Positions 19,164 through 32,715 of a stretch of 64,000 nt of DNA are shown here, in pieces. The stretch is from assembly GCA_902594705.1 (NCBI GenBank), contig CACJNI010000001.1:248001-312000 (forward strand). Reading direction: 5' to 3'. Position 1 is the stretch's first letter. The number at the start of each line of letters is the position of its first letter. A program made the translations under genes and the position numbers. Below the pieces are notes generated by a model. The model was not told the DNA's origin. It searched no databases and saw only the letters and a program-made list of their open reading frames with translations. Origin of the DNA: an uncultured Pelagibacteraceae bacterium (lineage in GTDB: Bacteria > Pseudomonadota > Alphaproteobacteria > Pelagibacterales > Pelagibacteraceae).

Positions 19164-21119
19164 CTAATTGAAGCTGATAGGGTCAACATCAACTGAAAGT
19201 TTCATTCCTTTGGAGAGTTGAAAATCTTTCAATACATCTTTCAATTTTTTCTGAACACTAGATGTTTTTTTTGCCCTTATTAATAGTCTATTTCTGAATT
19301 TTTGATTAATTCTATATATTGGAGCATTTACTGGTCCTAAAATTTTTGCATCTATAGATTTTGATAAAATATTTTTAAGTTTTGCAGCATCTATATCAAG
19401 TTTTTTTTCATTTGATGAAGATAAAATTAAAGCAATAAATCTTTCGTAGGGTGGTAAATTATTCCTCTTCCTTAAATTTAATTCATTTTCTAAAAATTTA
19501 AAAGGATCTTCATTTGTAATTTGATTTATAACTTCTGGTTTTAAGTTGTATGTTTGGAAATAAATATTAGCTGGTTTTCCGGTTCTACCTGCTCTTCCCG
19601 ATAACTGATGGTAAAGTTGTAAATTTTTTTCAGTGCTCCTAAGATCGTGTCCTTGAGAAGTTAAATCAATGTCTAATACAACAATACAATTCAATTTTGG
19701 AAAGTGAAATCCTTTTGATATTAATTGAGTGCCTACAAGAATATCTATTTCACCAGATATAATTTTATTCAATTTATCTTTGCCAGATGCCTTATTCATT
19801 GTGTCGCTGGAAAAAATTATTGTTTTTTTATCAGGAAAGAGGTTTTTAACTTCCTCTGCAATTTTTTCTACCCCAGGTCCACTAAATACAAACTCACAAA
19901 CATTTCCTTTTTTACAATCTCTATTTAATTTTGAATTATATCCACAGTAATGACATAAAAGAATTTTTTTATTTTTGTGAAATACTAAATTTATAGAACA
20001 CCTTGGACATGTAAAAACATTTAAACATTTTTTACATAAAACATAGGGCGCAAAACCTCTTCTATTTATGAAAAAAAGAACTTGATCTTTTTTTTTTAAA
20101 TGTTCTTTTACTTTTTCAAGAGTTTTGAGAGATATAGAACTTTTAGTTGCTAGTTGATTTTGATAAAGATCGATAACATGGTGTTTGGGTAAATTGGCAC
20201 CTTTATATCGATTAAGTAATCTTGAGTAATTATATTTTTTTATTTTAATATTTTCATATGTTTCGATTGATGGAACTGCAGTTACCAAATTTATTGGAAT
20301 GTTTTCGTGTTTAGCTCTTGATATTGCCATATCTCTAGCATTATAGATAATTCCTTCATCTTGTTTATAAGATTGATCGTGCTCTTCATCTACAGTTATC
20401 AAACCTAATTTTTTGAATGGCAGAAATAAAGATGATCTTGCTCCGATTACTACTTTAATTTTTCCTGCTGATAATCCATTCCATATAATTTTTCTTTTTT
20501 TTGGGCTGACTTTTGAATGCCAAACTGCAGCTTCAAATCCAAAATAAGATTTAAATTTTTTTTCAAACTCATTTGTTAGTCCTATTTCTGGTAATAAAAT
20601 TAGAGCTTGCAATCCTATATTTATAATTTTTTCAATAGCTTTAAAATAAACTATTGTTTTTCCTGAACCAGTTGTACCTTGAAGTAAATGTACTCTAAAA
20701 CTGCTATCATTTTTAGATAACTCTTTATAGGCCTTATCTTGCTCTTCAGAAAGTTGATAACTTTCTTTTTCGCTTGATAGAGCATATATTAATAGATCGC
20801 CGTCATTTTTTATTTTTAAATTTTTGTCATTAATCAAATGTAGTTTTAAACACATTCCTAGGGGTACAAGGTTGTAATTAGAAAACCACTTTAGAAAATT
20901 CATAGTCTTTTTACTTAGTGGTTCAATTTCAATTTTTTCAATTATAGATTTTAATTTAAATTCCTTATTATTCTTTTCTTCAAAAAAATCCCAAATAACA
21001 CCAATAATATTTTTTTTACCAAATGGAACTTTTACATAATCTCCTGCTTTTAATTTAATATTGCTTTCATATGTAAAAGGATAATCAAATATATTTGGCA
21101 ACAAAACTGGATATTTCAT
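19164..21119 (-). CDS. priA: Primosomal protein N' (replication restart helicase PriA)
   Basis: 3'-to-5' DNA helicase that reloads the replisome at stalled forks. An N-terminal DNA-binding domain (~1-110) is followed by helicase motifs: Walker A QGTTGSGKTIVYF near 147, DEEH box ITVDEEHDQSYKQD near 242, VGTQLISKGFHFPKL, and the QLSGRAGRTGKP motif VI. The zinc region lies around 355-400 with CKKC, CPRC, CHYC and a last pair spaced CKKGNVC rather than the usual CxxC. 651 residues is shorter than E. coli PriA (about 730). It is transcribed in the same direction as atpH but upstream of its promoter, and diverges from the methyltransferase gene at 21171. Confidence 0.94.
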   Translation of the reverse strand: MKYPVLLPNIFDYPFTYESNIKLKAGDYVKVPFGKKNIIGVIWDFFEEKNNKEFKLKSIIEKIEIEPLSKKTMNFLKWFSNYNLVPLGMCLKLHLINDKNLKIKNDGDLLIYALSSEKESYQLSEEQDKAYKELSKNDSSFRVHLLQGTTGSGKTIVYFKAIEKIINIGLQALILLPEIGLTNEFEKKFKSYFGFEAAVWHSKVSPKKRKIIWNGLSAGKIKVVIGARSSLFLPFKKLGLITVDEEHDQSYKQDEGIIYNARDMAISRAKHENIPINLVTAVPSIETYENIKIKKYNYSRLLNRYKGANLPKHHVIDLYQNQLATKSSISLKTLEKVKEHLKKKDQVLFFINRRGFAPYVLCKKCLNVFTCPRCSINLVFHKNKKILLCHYCGYNSKLNRDCKKGNVCEFVFSGPGVEKIAEEVKNLFPDKKTIIFSSDTMNKASGKDKLNKIISGEIDILVGTQLISKGFHFPKLNCIVVLDIDLTSQGHDLRSTEKNLQLYHQLSGRAGRTGKPANIYFQTYNLKPEVINQITNEDPFKFLENELNLRKRNNLPPYERFIALILSSSNEKKLDIDAAKLKNILSKSIDAKILGPVNAPIYRINQKFRNRLLIRAKKTSSVQKKLKDVLKDFQLSKGMKLSVDVDPISFN

Positions 21120-21170
21120 AAATATTTAATTTTAGTTTTTTTATATCTTAAAAATATATAAATAGATCAA

Positions 21171-21815
21171 ATGAAATATAATTATTACTGGAGAAAATCA
21201 GGTTTAAAAAAACCTTATGGGGATAATTTTTTGAGTTTAGTTGAGGAATATAAGCCAAAAAATGTATTAGAAATTGGTGTTTTTTGTGGTGTTACATCAA
21301 GAAATATATGTGAATTGTTAAAGACAAATTTTGGTAGTGATTTTAGATATTACGGATTAGATTTATTTGGATCTACTAAGACATCAAGTGTAGATGAGAT
21401 CGAACCTAAATTTCTTGAAAATCAAAAGTTTTCGAATCCACTTAAAACTATCTATTATAATTTCATAAAAAAAGAAAATTTAAATTCAAAGATATCTGTT
21501 GAAAATTTTTTAAAGAAATTTTCGCAAAATATTGAGCTAATAGAAGGAGACACAAGGGTGACATTAGAAAAAGTTCCTTTAAGTGAAATTGATTTCGTAT
21601 TTTTAGATGGAGGCCATAGTTACGATACAGTTTTAAGTGATTTACAGAAACTTTATGACAACATGAAAAATAATTCTAAAATTGTTTGTGATGATTTTGC
21701 AGGTATTACAAAAATTGAAAGTGTTGAAAAAGCAATAAAAGACTTTGCAAATAATAACAAAATAAAACTTGAAGAAAAATTTAAAAGATTTGCTTTATTG
21801 AATGTAGAAAAATAA
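21171..21815 (+). CDS. Class I SAM-dependent methyltransferase, substrate unknown
   Basis: Stand-alone methyltransferase of 214 residues, similar in layout to the Methyltransf_24 group. Motif I is NVLEIGVFCGVTSRNI (about residue 30), the second acidic motif is FRYYGLDLFGS (about 61), and IDFVFLDGGHSYDTVLSDL (about 140) is the FLDGxHxY motif that in this group follows the metal/SAM region, followed by KIVCDDFAG. No signal peptide or TM segment. It is isolated: divergent from priA with a 51-nt gap and convergent with lpd 3 nt away, so context gives no substrate. Small-molecule or sugar O-methylation would be typical but is a guess. Confidence 0.75.
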   Translation: MKYNYYWRKSGLKKPYGDNFLSLVEEYKPKNVLEIGVFCGVTSRNICELLKTNFGSDFRYYGLDLFGSTKTSSVDEIEPKFLENQKFSNPLKTIYYNFIKKENLNSKISVENFLKKFSQNIELIEGDTRVTLEKVPLSEIDFVFLDGGHSYDTVLSDLQKLYDNMKNNSKIVCDDFAGITKIESVEKAIKDFANNNKIKLEEKFKRFALLNVEK

Positions 21816-21818
21816 TTA

Positions 21819-23216
21819 TTAAGAGTGAATTTGTCTTTTATCTACTGATAATGCTGCTTCTTTTATAGCTTCTGAAAATGTTGGGTGTGCGTGACATGTT
21901 CTTGCAATATCTTCGGAACTAGCTCCAAATTCCATTGCGACAGCCATCTCAGCTATCATTTCTCCTGCATGAGGACCAATAATATGAACACCAAGCACTT
22001 TATCAGTTGTTTGGTCTGCCAAAATTTTTACAAAACCCTCTGGCTCATCAATTGCTTTGGCTCTTGAATTTGCCATAAAAGGAAATTTACCAATTTTATA
22101 ACCTATGTTTTCTTTTTTTAATTGCTCTTCGCTTTTGCCAACATACGCAACCTCGGGAGATGTATAAACAACTCCTGGAATAATATCATAATTAACATGA
22201 CCTGATTGGCCTGCTATTAATTCTGCAACTGCAATTCCTTCCTCTTCAGCTTTGTGGGCTAACATTGGGCCATCAATAACATCACCTATTGCATAAATAT
22301 TTTTAACATTTGTTTCAAAATTTTTATTTACTTTAACTCTTCCTTTTTCATCTAACTTTACACCAACTTTGTCTAAATTTAAGTTTTTAGTGTAAGGTCT
22401 TCTTCCTACAGAAATTAAAACAACATCAACATCATGTTGAACTTTTTGGCCATCATTTTGTGAAGTCTCAACCGTGACACTATTAGAGTTTTTAATTATT
22501 TTATCAACTTTAGTATTAAGGTTGAATTTTATACCTTGCTTCTTTAATATTTTCATAAATTCATTTGAAATATCTCGATCCATTCCAGGCGTGATGTGAT
22601 CTGAAAATTCAACGACTGTGACTTCAGTACCAAGTCTTGACCAAACTGATCCCATTTCCAATCCTATATATCCTCCTCCAACAACAATCATTTTGTTGGG
22701 GAGTTTGGAAATAGATAGGGCTCCAGTTGAAGATAGAATTCTCTCTTCATCAAAATCTACTCCAGGCAATGAAACTGGCTCTGATCCTGTACTTATTATT
22801 GTTTTATCAGTTTGAATTATTTTAGTGCCTTCAGAGCCTTCAATTTTTATTGATTTTTCGTTCTCAAACGAACCTTTGCCTTTAAAATAAGTGACTTTGT
22901 TTTTTTTGAATAAAAATTCAACTCCTTTAGTCAAAACTGTTACGGCTTTGTCTTTATTTTTCATCATTTTATCTAAATTGAGTTTTATTTCTCCAGTCTC
23001 AATTCCAATTTTTCCAAAATTTTTAGCACTATGAAATTTTTCAGATAAATTAAGTAAACTTTTTGACGGGATACATCCAATATTTAAACATGTCCCCCCT
23101 AGAGATCCTCTAGACTCTATGCATGCTGTTTTAAGTCCAAGTTGAGACAATCTAATTGCACAAACATATCCACCAGGGCCACCTCCAATTACTGTAACAT
23201 CAAATTTTTCTGACAT
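21819..23216 (-). CDS. lpd: Dihydrolipoyl dehydrogenase (E3)
   Basis: FAD enzyme that reoxidises the dihydrolipoyl groups of 2-oxoacid dehydrogenase complexes with NAD+. The FAD motif VIGGGPGGYVCAIRL is at residues ~9-23, the redox-active disulfide in GGTCLNIGCIPSK near 40, the NAD motif VVGGGYIGLEMGSVW near 180, the second FAD motif IYAIGDVIDGPMLAHKA near 308, and the catalytic pair in CHAHPTFSEA near 444. Last gene of the sucA-sucB-lpd end of the TCA cluster, so it is probably the E3 of the 2-oxoglutarate dehydrogenase complex. Confidence 0.96.
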   Translation of the reverse strand: MSEKFDVTVIGGGPGGYVCAIRLSQLGLKTACIESRGSLGGTCLNIGCIPSKSLLNLSEKFHSAKNFGKIGIETGEIKLNLDKMMKNKDKAVTVLTKGVEFLFKKNKVTYFKGKGSFENEKSIKIEGSEGTKIIQTDKTIISTGSEPVSLPGVDFDEERILSSTGALSISKLPNKMIVVGGGYIGLEMGSVWSRLGTEVTVVEFSDHITPGMDRDISNEFMKILKKQGIKFNLNTKVDKIIKNSNSVTVETSQNDGQKVQHDVDVVLISVGRRPYTKNLNLDKVGVKLDEKGRVKVNKNFETNVKNIYAIGDVIDGPMLAHKAEEEGIAVAELIAGQSGHVNYDIIPGVVYTSPEVAYVGKSEEQLKKENIGYKIGKFPFMANSRAKAIDEPEGFVKILADQTTDKVLGVHIIGPHAGEMIAEMAVAMEFGASSEDIARTCHAHPTFSEAIKEAALSVDKRQIHS

Positions 23217-23217
23217 A

Positions 23218-24492
23218 TTATAAATTTAAAAATAACCTTCTTGGATCTTCTAAGTTTTCTTTAACAGTTTTTAAAAAACTTACAGATTCTTTTCCATCAA
23301 TTATTCTATGATCATAAGACAATGCTAAAAACATTACAGGTCTAGCCTTTATCTCACCATCAACAACAACAGGTCTTTCAACGATATTATGCATTCCAAG
23401 AACTGCTGATTGTGGAGGGTTTAAAATAGGAGTAGATAACATTGATCCATACACGCCTCCATTGCTAATTGTAAATGTTCCCCCTTGAAGATCCTCTATA
23501 GTAAGACTACCATTTTTTGCTTTGTCTGACAGATCTTTTATGTTTTTTTCAATGTCTGCAAAAGACATTTCATCAGCATTTTTTAATACTGGAACTACTA
23601 ATCCTTTTTCAGTTCCTACTGCAAAGCTCACATTATAATAATTTTTGTAAACCATTTCATCATTTTCAACTTCAGCATTTATTGCAGGAAATAATTTTAA
23701 TCCTACTATACAAGCTTTCACAAAAAAGGACATGAAGCCAAGTTTAATTCCATAACTATTTTGGAAATCTTCCTGGTTATCTTTTCTCATTGAAATTATA
23801 TTTGACATATCAACCTCATTAAACGTTGTGAGCATAGCAGCATTATTTTGAGCCTCTTTTAAACGTTTAGCAATCGTTTGTCTTAGTCTTGACATTTTAA
23901 TTCGTTCTTCTTCACCGTATTGAATTTTTCTTTCGTTAGGTTGAGGGTTAGCTCCCATTAAACTTATTAAATCACCTTTTAAAATTCTTCCATCTTTACC
24001 TGTCCCTTTTACTTCATCTAAATTAATTTTATTTTCAACAACCATTTTTCTTACAGCGGGAGAAAGTGTTTTATTTTGTTTAATAGGCTTGGTTTCTTCA
24101 ACTTCATCGGTTAACACCAAAGGTTCTTCATCAAGCAATAAAGGTTCTTGAGTTTTTTTTGTATCTTTTTTCTTTTCGATTTCTAAATTTATTACATTAT
24201 TTTTTTCAACGTTTCCTTTAACTGGCTCAGCTTCCTTTTCTTCTTTAAGAGCACTACCTTCTGAAATCATTCCTAATACAGTTCCAACTTCAACTGTATC
24301 ACCATCTTTTGAGTTGATTTCTGATATAACACCACTTGCAGGTGCAGGAACTTCCAAGTTTACTTTGTCAGTTTCTAATTCTACTACAGCTTCATCAGCA
24401 ACAACGTTATCACCCTTTTTCTTTAACCATTTAGTGACAGTAGCCTCTGTAATACTTTCTCCCAAAACTGGAACTAATATTTTTTCACTCAT
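23218..24492 (-). CDS. sucB: Dihydrolipoyllysine-residue succinyltransferase (E2 of 2-oxoglutarate dehydrogenase)
   Basis: Forms succinyl-CoA in the 2-oxoglutarate dehydrogenase complex. A single lipoyl domain at residues ~1-77 carries the modified lysine in [13 protein letters not shown] (Lys43). A long charged linker follows, then the E3/E1-binding domain ([21 protein letters not shown], split at ~142-160) and the catalytic domain ending in [16 protein letters not shown] with the active-site His and Asp. The [14 protein letters not shown] stretch matches the succinyl rather than acetyl E2 type. It sits 1 nt after sucA and 1 nt before lpd. Confidence 0.96.
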   Translation of the reverse strand: MSEKILVPVLGESITEATVTKWLKKKGDNVVADEAVVELETDKVNLEVPAPASGVISEINSKDGDTVEVGTVLGMISEGSALKEEKEAEPVKGNVEKNNVINLEIEKKKDTKKTQEPLLLDEEPLVLTDEVEETKPIKQNKTLSPAVRKMVVENKINLDEVKGTGKDGRILKGDLISLMGANPQPNERKIQYGEEERIKMSRLRQTIAKRLKEAQNNAAMLTTFNEVDMSNIISMRKDNQEDFQNSYGIKLGFMSFFVKACIVGLKLFPAINAEVENDEMVYKNYYNVSFAVGTEKGLVVPVLKNADEMSFADIEKNIKDLSDKAKNGSLTIEDLQGGTFTISNGGVYGSMLSTPILNPPQSAVLGMHNIVERPVVVDGEIKARPVMFLALSYDHRIIDGKESVSFLKTVKENLEDPRRLFLNL

Positions 24493-27390
24493 TTATTCAA
24501 ATACTTTATTTATAATTTCTTGTTGTTCAGAATTATGTCTTCTTGCATAACCTGTAGCAGGTGTAGCATCTGGACTTCTTCCAATGTAAGAAATTGCTTT
24601 GTTTTTAGCCTTAATAGTCTCTAATGTCCATTGTATATAATCTCTAACAGCAAACCAAGCTCCCATATTTTTAGGCTCCTCTTGGCACCAATAAAATTTT
24701 GCATTTTTTGCAAATGGCTTTAGTTCTTTAACCAAACTTTTTGCAGGGAAGGGATATAGTTGTTCAATTCTATACAAAATCACATCGTTGATTTTTAGTC
24801 TCTCTCTTGCTGCAAGAAGATCAAAGTAAACTTTTCCGGAGCATAATATTACTTTTCTAATTTTTTTATCTTCTTTTAACTTAATAAACCCTTTTTGCTT
24901 AGTATCTTTAGCGTGATCCCATAGCACTCTATGGAAAGAATTTTGTTTACTAAAATCTTCCAAATTTGATACACAATATTTATTTCTTAAAAGTGACTTT
25001 GGAGTCATTATGATTAAAGGTTTTCTAAAATCACGATGCATCTGTCTTCTTAAAGCATGAAAATAATTTGCAGGTGTTGTGCAATTCATAACTTGTAAAT
25101 TATCATTTGCACATAATTGTAAAAATCTCTCTAACCTTGCAGAGGAGTGTTCTGGACCTTGTCCCTCATAACCGTGAGGTAATAACATAACTAGTCCTGA
25201 TGCTCGTTTCCACTTCCTTTCACCAGATGATATAAATTGATCAATGATTACTTGAGCACCATTTGCAAAATCACCGAATTGAGCTTCCCAAATAGTCAAT
25301 GTATTCGGTTCTACTAAACTGTATCCATATTCAAATCCTAAAACTGCGAGTTCAGATAAAAAACTATCTACAATCTCAAAATTTTTTTGGTTACTAGATA
25401 TATTGTTTAAAGGTATGTACCTTGAATTATCAGCTTGATTTCTTAAAACTGAATGTCTTTGACTAAAGGTTCCTCTACCGGAATCCTGACCTACTAACCT
25501 TACTGGATAACCTTCAACTAATAATGAACCAAATGCCAAAGACTCAGCTGTTGCCCAATCAATACCTGAGCCTACATCAATAGTTTTTTTTCTATTTTCC
25601 ATAATTTTTGTTATAGTTTTATGAATATTTTTATCAGTTGGAAAAACATGTATTCTGTCAGAAATATTATTTAAAATTTTCAAATCCGATCCAGTTACAC
25701 CTCTTTTATCTTTACCTCTCTCGGGTTTATATCTCGACCAAGTTCCCTCAAACCATCTAATTTTAGGTTTATAATCTTTTGCATTCTTAAATTGATCATC
25801 TAATAAATTTTTAAAATCAATTATTTGTTGATCTAAATCTTGTTTCGAAAAAAGTCCTTCATTTACAAGCTTTTCACCATAAATTTTAATCGTAGACGGA
25901 TGAGATCTAATTTTTTTATACATAAGTGGTTGGGTGAAAGATGGCTCATCTCCTTCATTATGTCCAAATCTTCTGTAACATATTAAATCAATTACAACAT
26001 CGCGATTAAATTTTAATCTAAATTCAGTCGCTATTCTTGTTGCATAAACTACTGCTTCAGGATCATCTCCGTTAACATGGATGATTGGCGCATCGACCAT
26101 TTTACCTACATCAGAAGGATAAGGGGAAGATCGCGCAAATCTAGGACTTGTTGTAAATCCAATTTGGTTGTTAACAATAATATGGATTGTCCCTCCAGTA
26201 TTATGACCAGGAAGTCCAGACATTGCAAAGCACTCTGCTACTATTCCTTGTCCTGCAAATGCTGCATCACCATGAATTAATATTGGTATAACTTTATTTC
26301 TTTGTTTGTCTTGGTGGAAAAATTGTTTAGCTCTAGTTTGGCCAAGAACAACAGGATTAACTGCCTCTAAGTGTGAAGGATTATCTGTTAAACTTACGTG
26401 TACAGGATTTCCATCAAATTCTCTATCAGATGAGGCTCCTAAATGGTATTTTACATCACCAGCACCATCTTCTGATCCATCCATTTCACCAGCAAATTCA
26501 TTAAAAATTCTTTTATAAGATTTTTGTAAAACGTTTGCTAAAACATTTAGTCTTCCTCTATGTGACATTCCTATTTTAACTTCTTTTATTTTAGATTGTC
26601 CTCCAATTTTTATAATTTGTTCAAGAGCAGGTATTAGACTTTCTCCACCATCTAAACCAAATCTTTTTGTACCAACATATTTTGTATTTAAAAATTTTTC
26701 GAAGCCCTCGGCTTGTATTAATTTATTTAAAATTGCTTGCTTTCCATTTTTTGTAAACTTGAGTGCATTTTCATCTTTTTCAACCCTATCTCTAAACCAC
26801 TTTCTCTCAGTAGGATTTGAAATATGCATATATTCATAACCTATGGGACCACAATAAGTTTTTTTTAAAAACTTGAGTATTTCTTTAATATTTGCACTTT
26901 TTTTATTTATAATTCCATTAAGAAAAATTTCCTTGTCATAATCTTCTTTCTTAAAACCGTAATACTCAGGATGTAATTCATCTAAATATTCGGACTTCAT
27001 CAATTCTAAAGGATCTAATTTTGATAATAGATGCCCTCTTAAACGATAAGCTCTTATTAAGGCTACAGCACTTATTGAATTTTTGTTTGAATTTGCAATT
27101 ACTTGGAAATTAAACTTGCTAGAGTTATCTTTGATCTTTTCATTTTCTTTGGCTGTTTTCTCGACATCCTCAATATTAATTTTTTTTGAAAAAGGTTTCC
27201 ACGACGGTCCATTTATCTCGTCGACTAATATCTTCATATCCTCATCCACACTTGAGAAATATTCGATCCAACTTTCAGATAGAGATGGATCTTTATTTAT
27301 AAATTTTACGTACATTTCCTCAATAAATGCACTATTGGCCTTATTTAGAAATGATGTTTTTTTATATTCCAGATTTTTAGGAGAACTCAT
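24493..27390 (-). CDS. sucA: 2-oxoglutarate dehydrogenase E1
   Basis: Thiamine diphosphate-dependent decarboxylase of the 2-oxoglutarate dehydrogenase complex. Full length at 965 residues. The N-terminus (AFIEEMYVKFINKDPSLSES) is the E2-contacting segment of OdhA/SucA proteins. MSHRGRLNVLANVL lies near 275, HGDAAFAGQGIVAECFAMS near 375, and the ThDP motif GDDPEAVVYATRIATEFR near 440. The C-terminal half has GQDSGRGTFSQRHSVL, LPHGYEGQGPEHSSARLERF and CQEEPKNMGAW. A TATAAT-like hexamer lies 12 nt before the ATG, but no matching -35 is found, so I do not call a promoter. Confidence 0.97.
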   Translation of the reverse strand: MSSPKNLEYKKTSFLNKANSAFIEEMYVKFINKDPSLSESWIEYFSSVDEDMKILVDEINGPSWKPFSKKINIEDVEKTAKENEKIKDNSSKFNFQVIANSNKNSISAVALIRAYRLRGHLLSKLDPLELMKSEYLDELHPEYYGFKKEDYDKEIFLNGIINKKSANIKEILKFLKKTYCGPIGYEYMHISNPTERKWFRDRVEKDENALKFTKNGKQAILNKLIQAEGFEKFLNTKYVGTKRFGLDGGESLIPALEQIIKIGGQSKIKEVKIGMSHRGRLNVLANVLQKSYKRIFNEFAGEMDGSEDGAGDVKYHLGASSDREFDGNPVHVSLTDNPSHLEAVNPVVLGQTRAKQFFHQDKQRNKVIPILIHGDAAFAGQGIVAECFAMSGLPGHNTGGTIHIIVNNQIGFTTSPRFARSSPYPSDVGKMVDAPIIHVNGDDPEAVVYATRIATEFRLKFNRDVVIDLICYRRFGHNEGDEPSFTQPLMYKKIRSHPSTIKIYGEKLVNEGLFSKQDLDQQIIDFKNLLDDQFKNAKDYKPKIRWFEGTWSRYKPERGKDKRGVTGSDLKILNNISDRIHVFPTDKNIHKTITKIMENRKKTIDVGSGIDWATAESLAFGSLLVEGYPVRLVGQDSGRGTFSQRHSVLRNQADNSRYIPLNNISSNQKNFEIVDSFLSELAVLGFEYGYSLVEPNTLTIWEAQFGDFANGAQVIIDQFISSGERKWKRASGLVMLLPHGYEGQGPEHSSARLERFLQLCANDNLQVMNCTTPANYFHALRRQMHRDFRKPLIIMTPKSLLRNKYCVSNLEDFSKQNSFHRVLWDHAKDTKQKGFIKLKEDKKIRKVILCSGKVYFDLLAARERLKINDVILYRIEQLYPFPAKSLVKELKPFAKNAKFYWCQEEPKNMGAWFAVRDYIQWTLETIKAKNKAISYIGRSPDATPATGYARRHNSEQQEIINKVFE

Positions 27391-27420
27391 TTTATTTTAT
27401 TATAATACTAAATTTTGTTT

Positions 27421-28296
27421 TCAATTGGACAATTTATTTAACAATGTTTTTCCAATTTCTGAAGGTGATGTGGCTACTTCTATGCCACAATCTTCCATTT
27501 TTTTGATTTTATCTTTGGCCCCACCTTTACCACCTGATATTATGGCCCCTGCATGTCCCATTCTTCTACCCGGTGGTGCTGTAACTCCTGCAATAAAACC
27601 AACCATGGGTTTTTTTATGTCATGATTTTTTACAAATTCAGCTGCTTCTTCTTCAGCTGATCCTCCTATTTCGCCAATCATTAAAATTGATTTAGTTTCC
27701 TCATCTTTTAAAAATAAATCTAAACAATCAATAAAATTTGTGCCATTTATTGGATCACCACCTATCCCTATACATGTTGATTGGCCCAAATCATTCTCTG
27801 TAGTTTGTGCGACAGCCTCGTAGGTCAAAGTTCCAGATCTTGATACAATACCAACAGAACCCTTTTTATGTATATTTCCTGGCATTATTCCGATCTTGCA
27901 TTCATCAGGAGTAATTATCCCTGGACAATTGGGACCGATTAATCTTGATTTTGAATTAAGTAACTTTTTTTTGACCTTAATCATATCAAGAACTGGTATA
28001 CCCTCAGTGATACAAACGATTAATTCTAAGTTAGCTTCAATCGCCTCTATGATTGCTGCGGACGCAAATTTCGCAGGAACATAAATCATACTTGCGTTGG
28101 CACCAGTTTTATCGACTGCTTCTTTTACTGTATTAAATACTGGTCTATCTAGATGAGTTTGACCACCTTTTTTTGGTGTGACCCCTCCGACTAAATTTGT
28201 TCCATATTTAATTGCTTGCTCCGAATGAAAAGTTCCGTGACTACCTGTAAAACCCTGGCAAATTAACTTCGTATTTTTATTAACTAAAACCGACAT
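27421..28296 (-). CDS. sucD: Succinyl-CoA synthetase alpha subunit
   Basis: CoA-binding, phospho-histidine-bearing subunit of the enzyme that converts succinyl-CoA to succinate with nucleotide triphosphate formation. The N-terminal Rossmann region has [17 protein letters not shown] near 13 and [18 protein letters not shown] near 40. [20 protein letters not shown] lies near 122. The phosphorylated His is in [14 protein letters not shown] near 246. 291 residues is normal. Gap to sucC is nil; 30 nt separate it from sucA. Confidence 0.96.
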   Translation of the reverse strand: MSVLVNKNTKLICQGFTGSHGTFHSEQAIKYGTNLVGGVTPKKGGQTHLDRPVFNTVKEAVDKTGANASMIYVPAKFASAAIIEAIEANLELIVCITEGIPVLDMIKVKKKLLNSKSRLIGPNCPGIITPDECKIGIMPGNIHKKGSVGIVSRSGTLTYEAVAQTTENDLGQSTCIGIGGDPINGTNFIDCLDLFLKDEETKSILMIGEIGGSAEEEAAEFVKNHDIKKPMVGFIAGVTAPPGRRMGHAGAIISGGKGGAKDKIKKMEDCGIEVATSPSEIGKTLLNKLSN

Positions 28297-29457
28297 TTAT
28301 TTAATAGCCTCTACAATTTTTTTAGCAGCATCCGATAAATCAGATGCAGAAATTAACTCGAGACCTGAATTATCAAGTATTTTTTTTCCCTCTTCAAAAT
28401 TTGTTCCAGCCAATCTTACAACTAAAGGAACATTCATTTTTATTTCTTTTGCTGCATCCACAACACCTTGGGCAAGAACATCACATCTCATTATTCCACC
28501 AAAAATATTAATCAATATTCCTTTAACATTTTTATCTGATAATATTATTTTAAAAGCAGCCGCCACTTTTTCTTTAGAAGCACCACCACCAACATCTAAA
28601 AAATTTGCTGGCTCCTTTCCATATAATTTAATTATGTCCATAGTTGCCATCGCAAGCCCAGCTCCATTAACCATGCATCCAATTGTTCCATCAAGTTTAA
28701 TATATGCTAAATCATGCTTGCTAGCTTCTATCTCTGTTTCTTCTTCTTCATTGAGGTCTCTCAACTCAATTAGATCTGGATGTCTGAATAAAGCATTTCC
28801 ATCAAAATTCATTTTTGCATCTAAACAAATCAACTCTTTTTCTTTTGTTAAAATTAAAGGATTAATTTCAATTAGATTAGCATCCGTTTCTATAAATAAT
28901 TTGTATATGGACTTGATTAGACTAATTCCTTGCTCTTTTGTTTCTTCACCTAGATTAAAAATACTTATTATTTTATTACAATTTTCATCAGATATTTCGT
29001 TATCTAAATCTACTTTTGTTGTTAAAATTTTCTCAGGAGATTTGATTGCGACTTCCTCTATATCCATACCTCCTTGATCACTTGAGATAAAAGCTATCTT
29101 TGAGCTTGCACGATCTACAACGCAAGACAAATAAAATTCTTTATCAATGTTAGATGAAACTTCGACATATAATCTTTTAACAATTCTTCCACTAGGTCCT
29201 GTCTGATGAGTGATTAATTTTTTTCCAAGCAAGGATTTTGCCTCTGTTTCAAGACTTTTTAAATCATTTACTATTTTAACTCCGCCAGCTTTACCTCTGC
29301 CTCCAGCATGAATTTGTGCTTTCAACACATATTTATCAGTTTTAAGATTTTTAGCTTTTTCCAATAGTTCATTTACATCTAGAGCATAAACTCCATCCGG
29401 AACTTTAGCTCCATATTTTCTAAGTATATTCTTTGCTTGGTGTTCGTGAATATTCAT
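28297..29457 (-). CDS. sucC: Succinyl-CoA synthetase beta subunit
   Basis: ATP-grasp, nucleotide-binding subunit of succinyl-CoA synthetase. It begins [20 protein letters not shown], the standard opening, with [15 protein letters not shown] near 46 and [10 protein letters not shown] with a metal-ligand Asn near 200. [19 protein letters not shown] and [17 protein letters not shown] are the beta-subunit contact and phosphate motifs. 386 residues is full length. It follows mdh by 3 nt. Confidence 0.97.
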   Translation of the reverse strand: MNIHEHQAKNILRKYGAKVPDGVYALDVNELLEKAKNLKTDKYVLKAQIHAGGRGKAGGVKIVNDLKSLETEAKSLLGKKLITHQTGPSGRIVKRLYVEVSSNIDKEFYLSCVVDRASSKIAFISSDQGGMDIEEVAIKSPEKILTTKVDLDNEISDENCNKIISIFNLGEETKEQGISLIKSIYKLFIETDANLIEINPLILTKEKELICLDAKMNFDGNALFRHPDLIELRDLNEEEETEIEASKHDLAYIKLDGTIGCMVNGAGLAMATMDIIKLYGKEPANFLDVGGGASKEKVAAAFKIILSDKNVKGILINIFGGIMRCDVLAQGVVDAAKEIKMNVPLVVRLAGTNFEEGKKILDNSGLELISASDLSDAAKKIVEAIK

Positions 29458-29460
29458 TAA

Positions 29461-31921
<2,461 letters not shown>

Positions 31922-31941
31922 GGATGTATTTAAATAAGTAA

Positions 31942-32715
31942 TTATGTGGTTGCAAGCATTTTCTTTATCTCAGCAATAGCTTTTGCTGGATTTAATCCTT
32001 TTGGACATGCGTTAGTGCAGTTCAAAATCGTATGGCATCTATAAAGCTTAAGTTCATCTGCAACCTTTTGAAGTCTTTCCTTTCTATCTTCGTCTCTGCT
32101 ATCCATTATCCATCTATAAGCTTGTAATAAAACTGCAGGACCTAAATACTTATCGCCATTCCACCAATAACTAGGACATGAAGTAGAACAACAAGCACAC
32201 ATTATACATTCATAAGCTCCATCAAGTTTAGCTCTATCTTCTGGAGATTGATGAATTTCTGTTGTTTCACTTTTTGAATTATTTTTTAACCAAGGTTCAA
32301 TGGATTGGTATTGTTTATATAATCCACTTAAGTCTCCTATTAAATCTTTTTTTACTTTTAAGTGAGGCAAAGGGTATATATCTATATCTCCCTTAATTTC
32401 TGCATGTGGCTTAGTACATGCAAGACCATTTTTTCCACCCATATTCATTGCACAAGAACCACAAACTCCATGCGCACAAGATCTTCTATATGCAAGTGTT
32501 GGATCAATTTCGTTTTTAATTTTATTTAGTATATCTAAAACTTTAGAAGGACAATTGTCCATATCTACTTCATATGTGTCTATTCTTGGATTCTCTCCAC
32601 TGGTTGGATCCCATCTATAAACATTTACTTTTCTGATATTCTTTGAACCGGTTTTGTCTTTAAAATATTTACCTTTATTAACTTTTGAGTTTTGTGGTAA
32701 ATTTAATTGAACCAT
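31942..32715 (-). CDS. sdhB: Succinate dehydrogenase iron-sulfur subunit
   Basis: Electron-transfer subunit of complex II. The [2Fe-2S] cysteines are in [19 protein letters not shown] with the distal Cys in NGLACTKP (residues ~77-102). The [4Fe-4S] cysteines are in [16 protein letters not shown] near 169, and the [3Fe-4S] set is in [14 protein letters not shown] near 228. 257 residues is full length. Placed last in sdhCDAB, one base overlapping sdhA. All iron-sulfur ligands are intact, in contrast with the missing heme ligands in SdhC/SdhD. Confidence 0.97.
   Translation of the reverse strand: MVQLNLPQNSKVNKGKYFKDKTGSKNIRKVNVYRWDPTSGENPRIDTYEVDMDNCPSKVLDILNKIKNEIDPTLAYRRSCAHGVCGSCAMNMGGKNGLACTKPHAEIKGDIDIYPLPHLKVKKDLIGDLSGLYKQYQSIEPWLKNNSKSETTEIHQSPEDRAKLDGAYECIMCACCSTSCPSYWWNGDKYLGPAVLLQAYRWIMDSRDEDRKERLQKVADELKLYRCHTILNCTNACPKGLNPAKAIAEIKKMLATT

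Noticed and set aside
27391..27410. TATAAT-like box before sucA
   Set aside because: No -35 box at acceptable spacing, and such boxes arise by chance in AT-rich DNA.
27083..27625. Open frame of 180 codons on the plus strand across the sucA/sucD junction
   Set aside because: It overlaps two confident genes on the other strand and has no recognisable domain.
28634..29077. Open frame of 147 codons on the plus strand inside sucC
   Set aside because: It lies wholly opposite the well-conserved sucC and shows no domain; it is a shadow frame.
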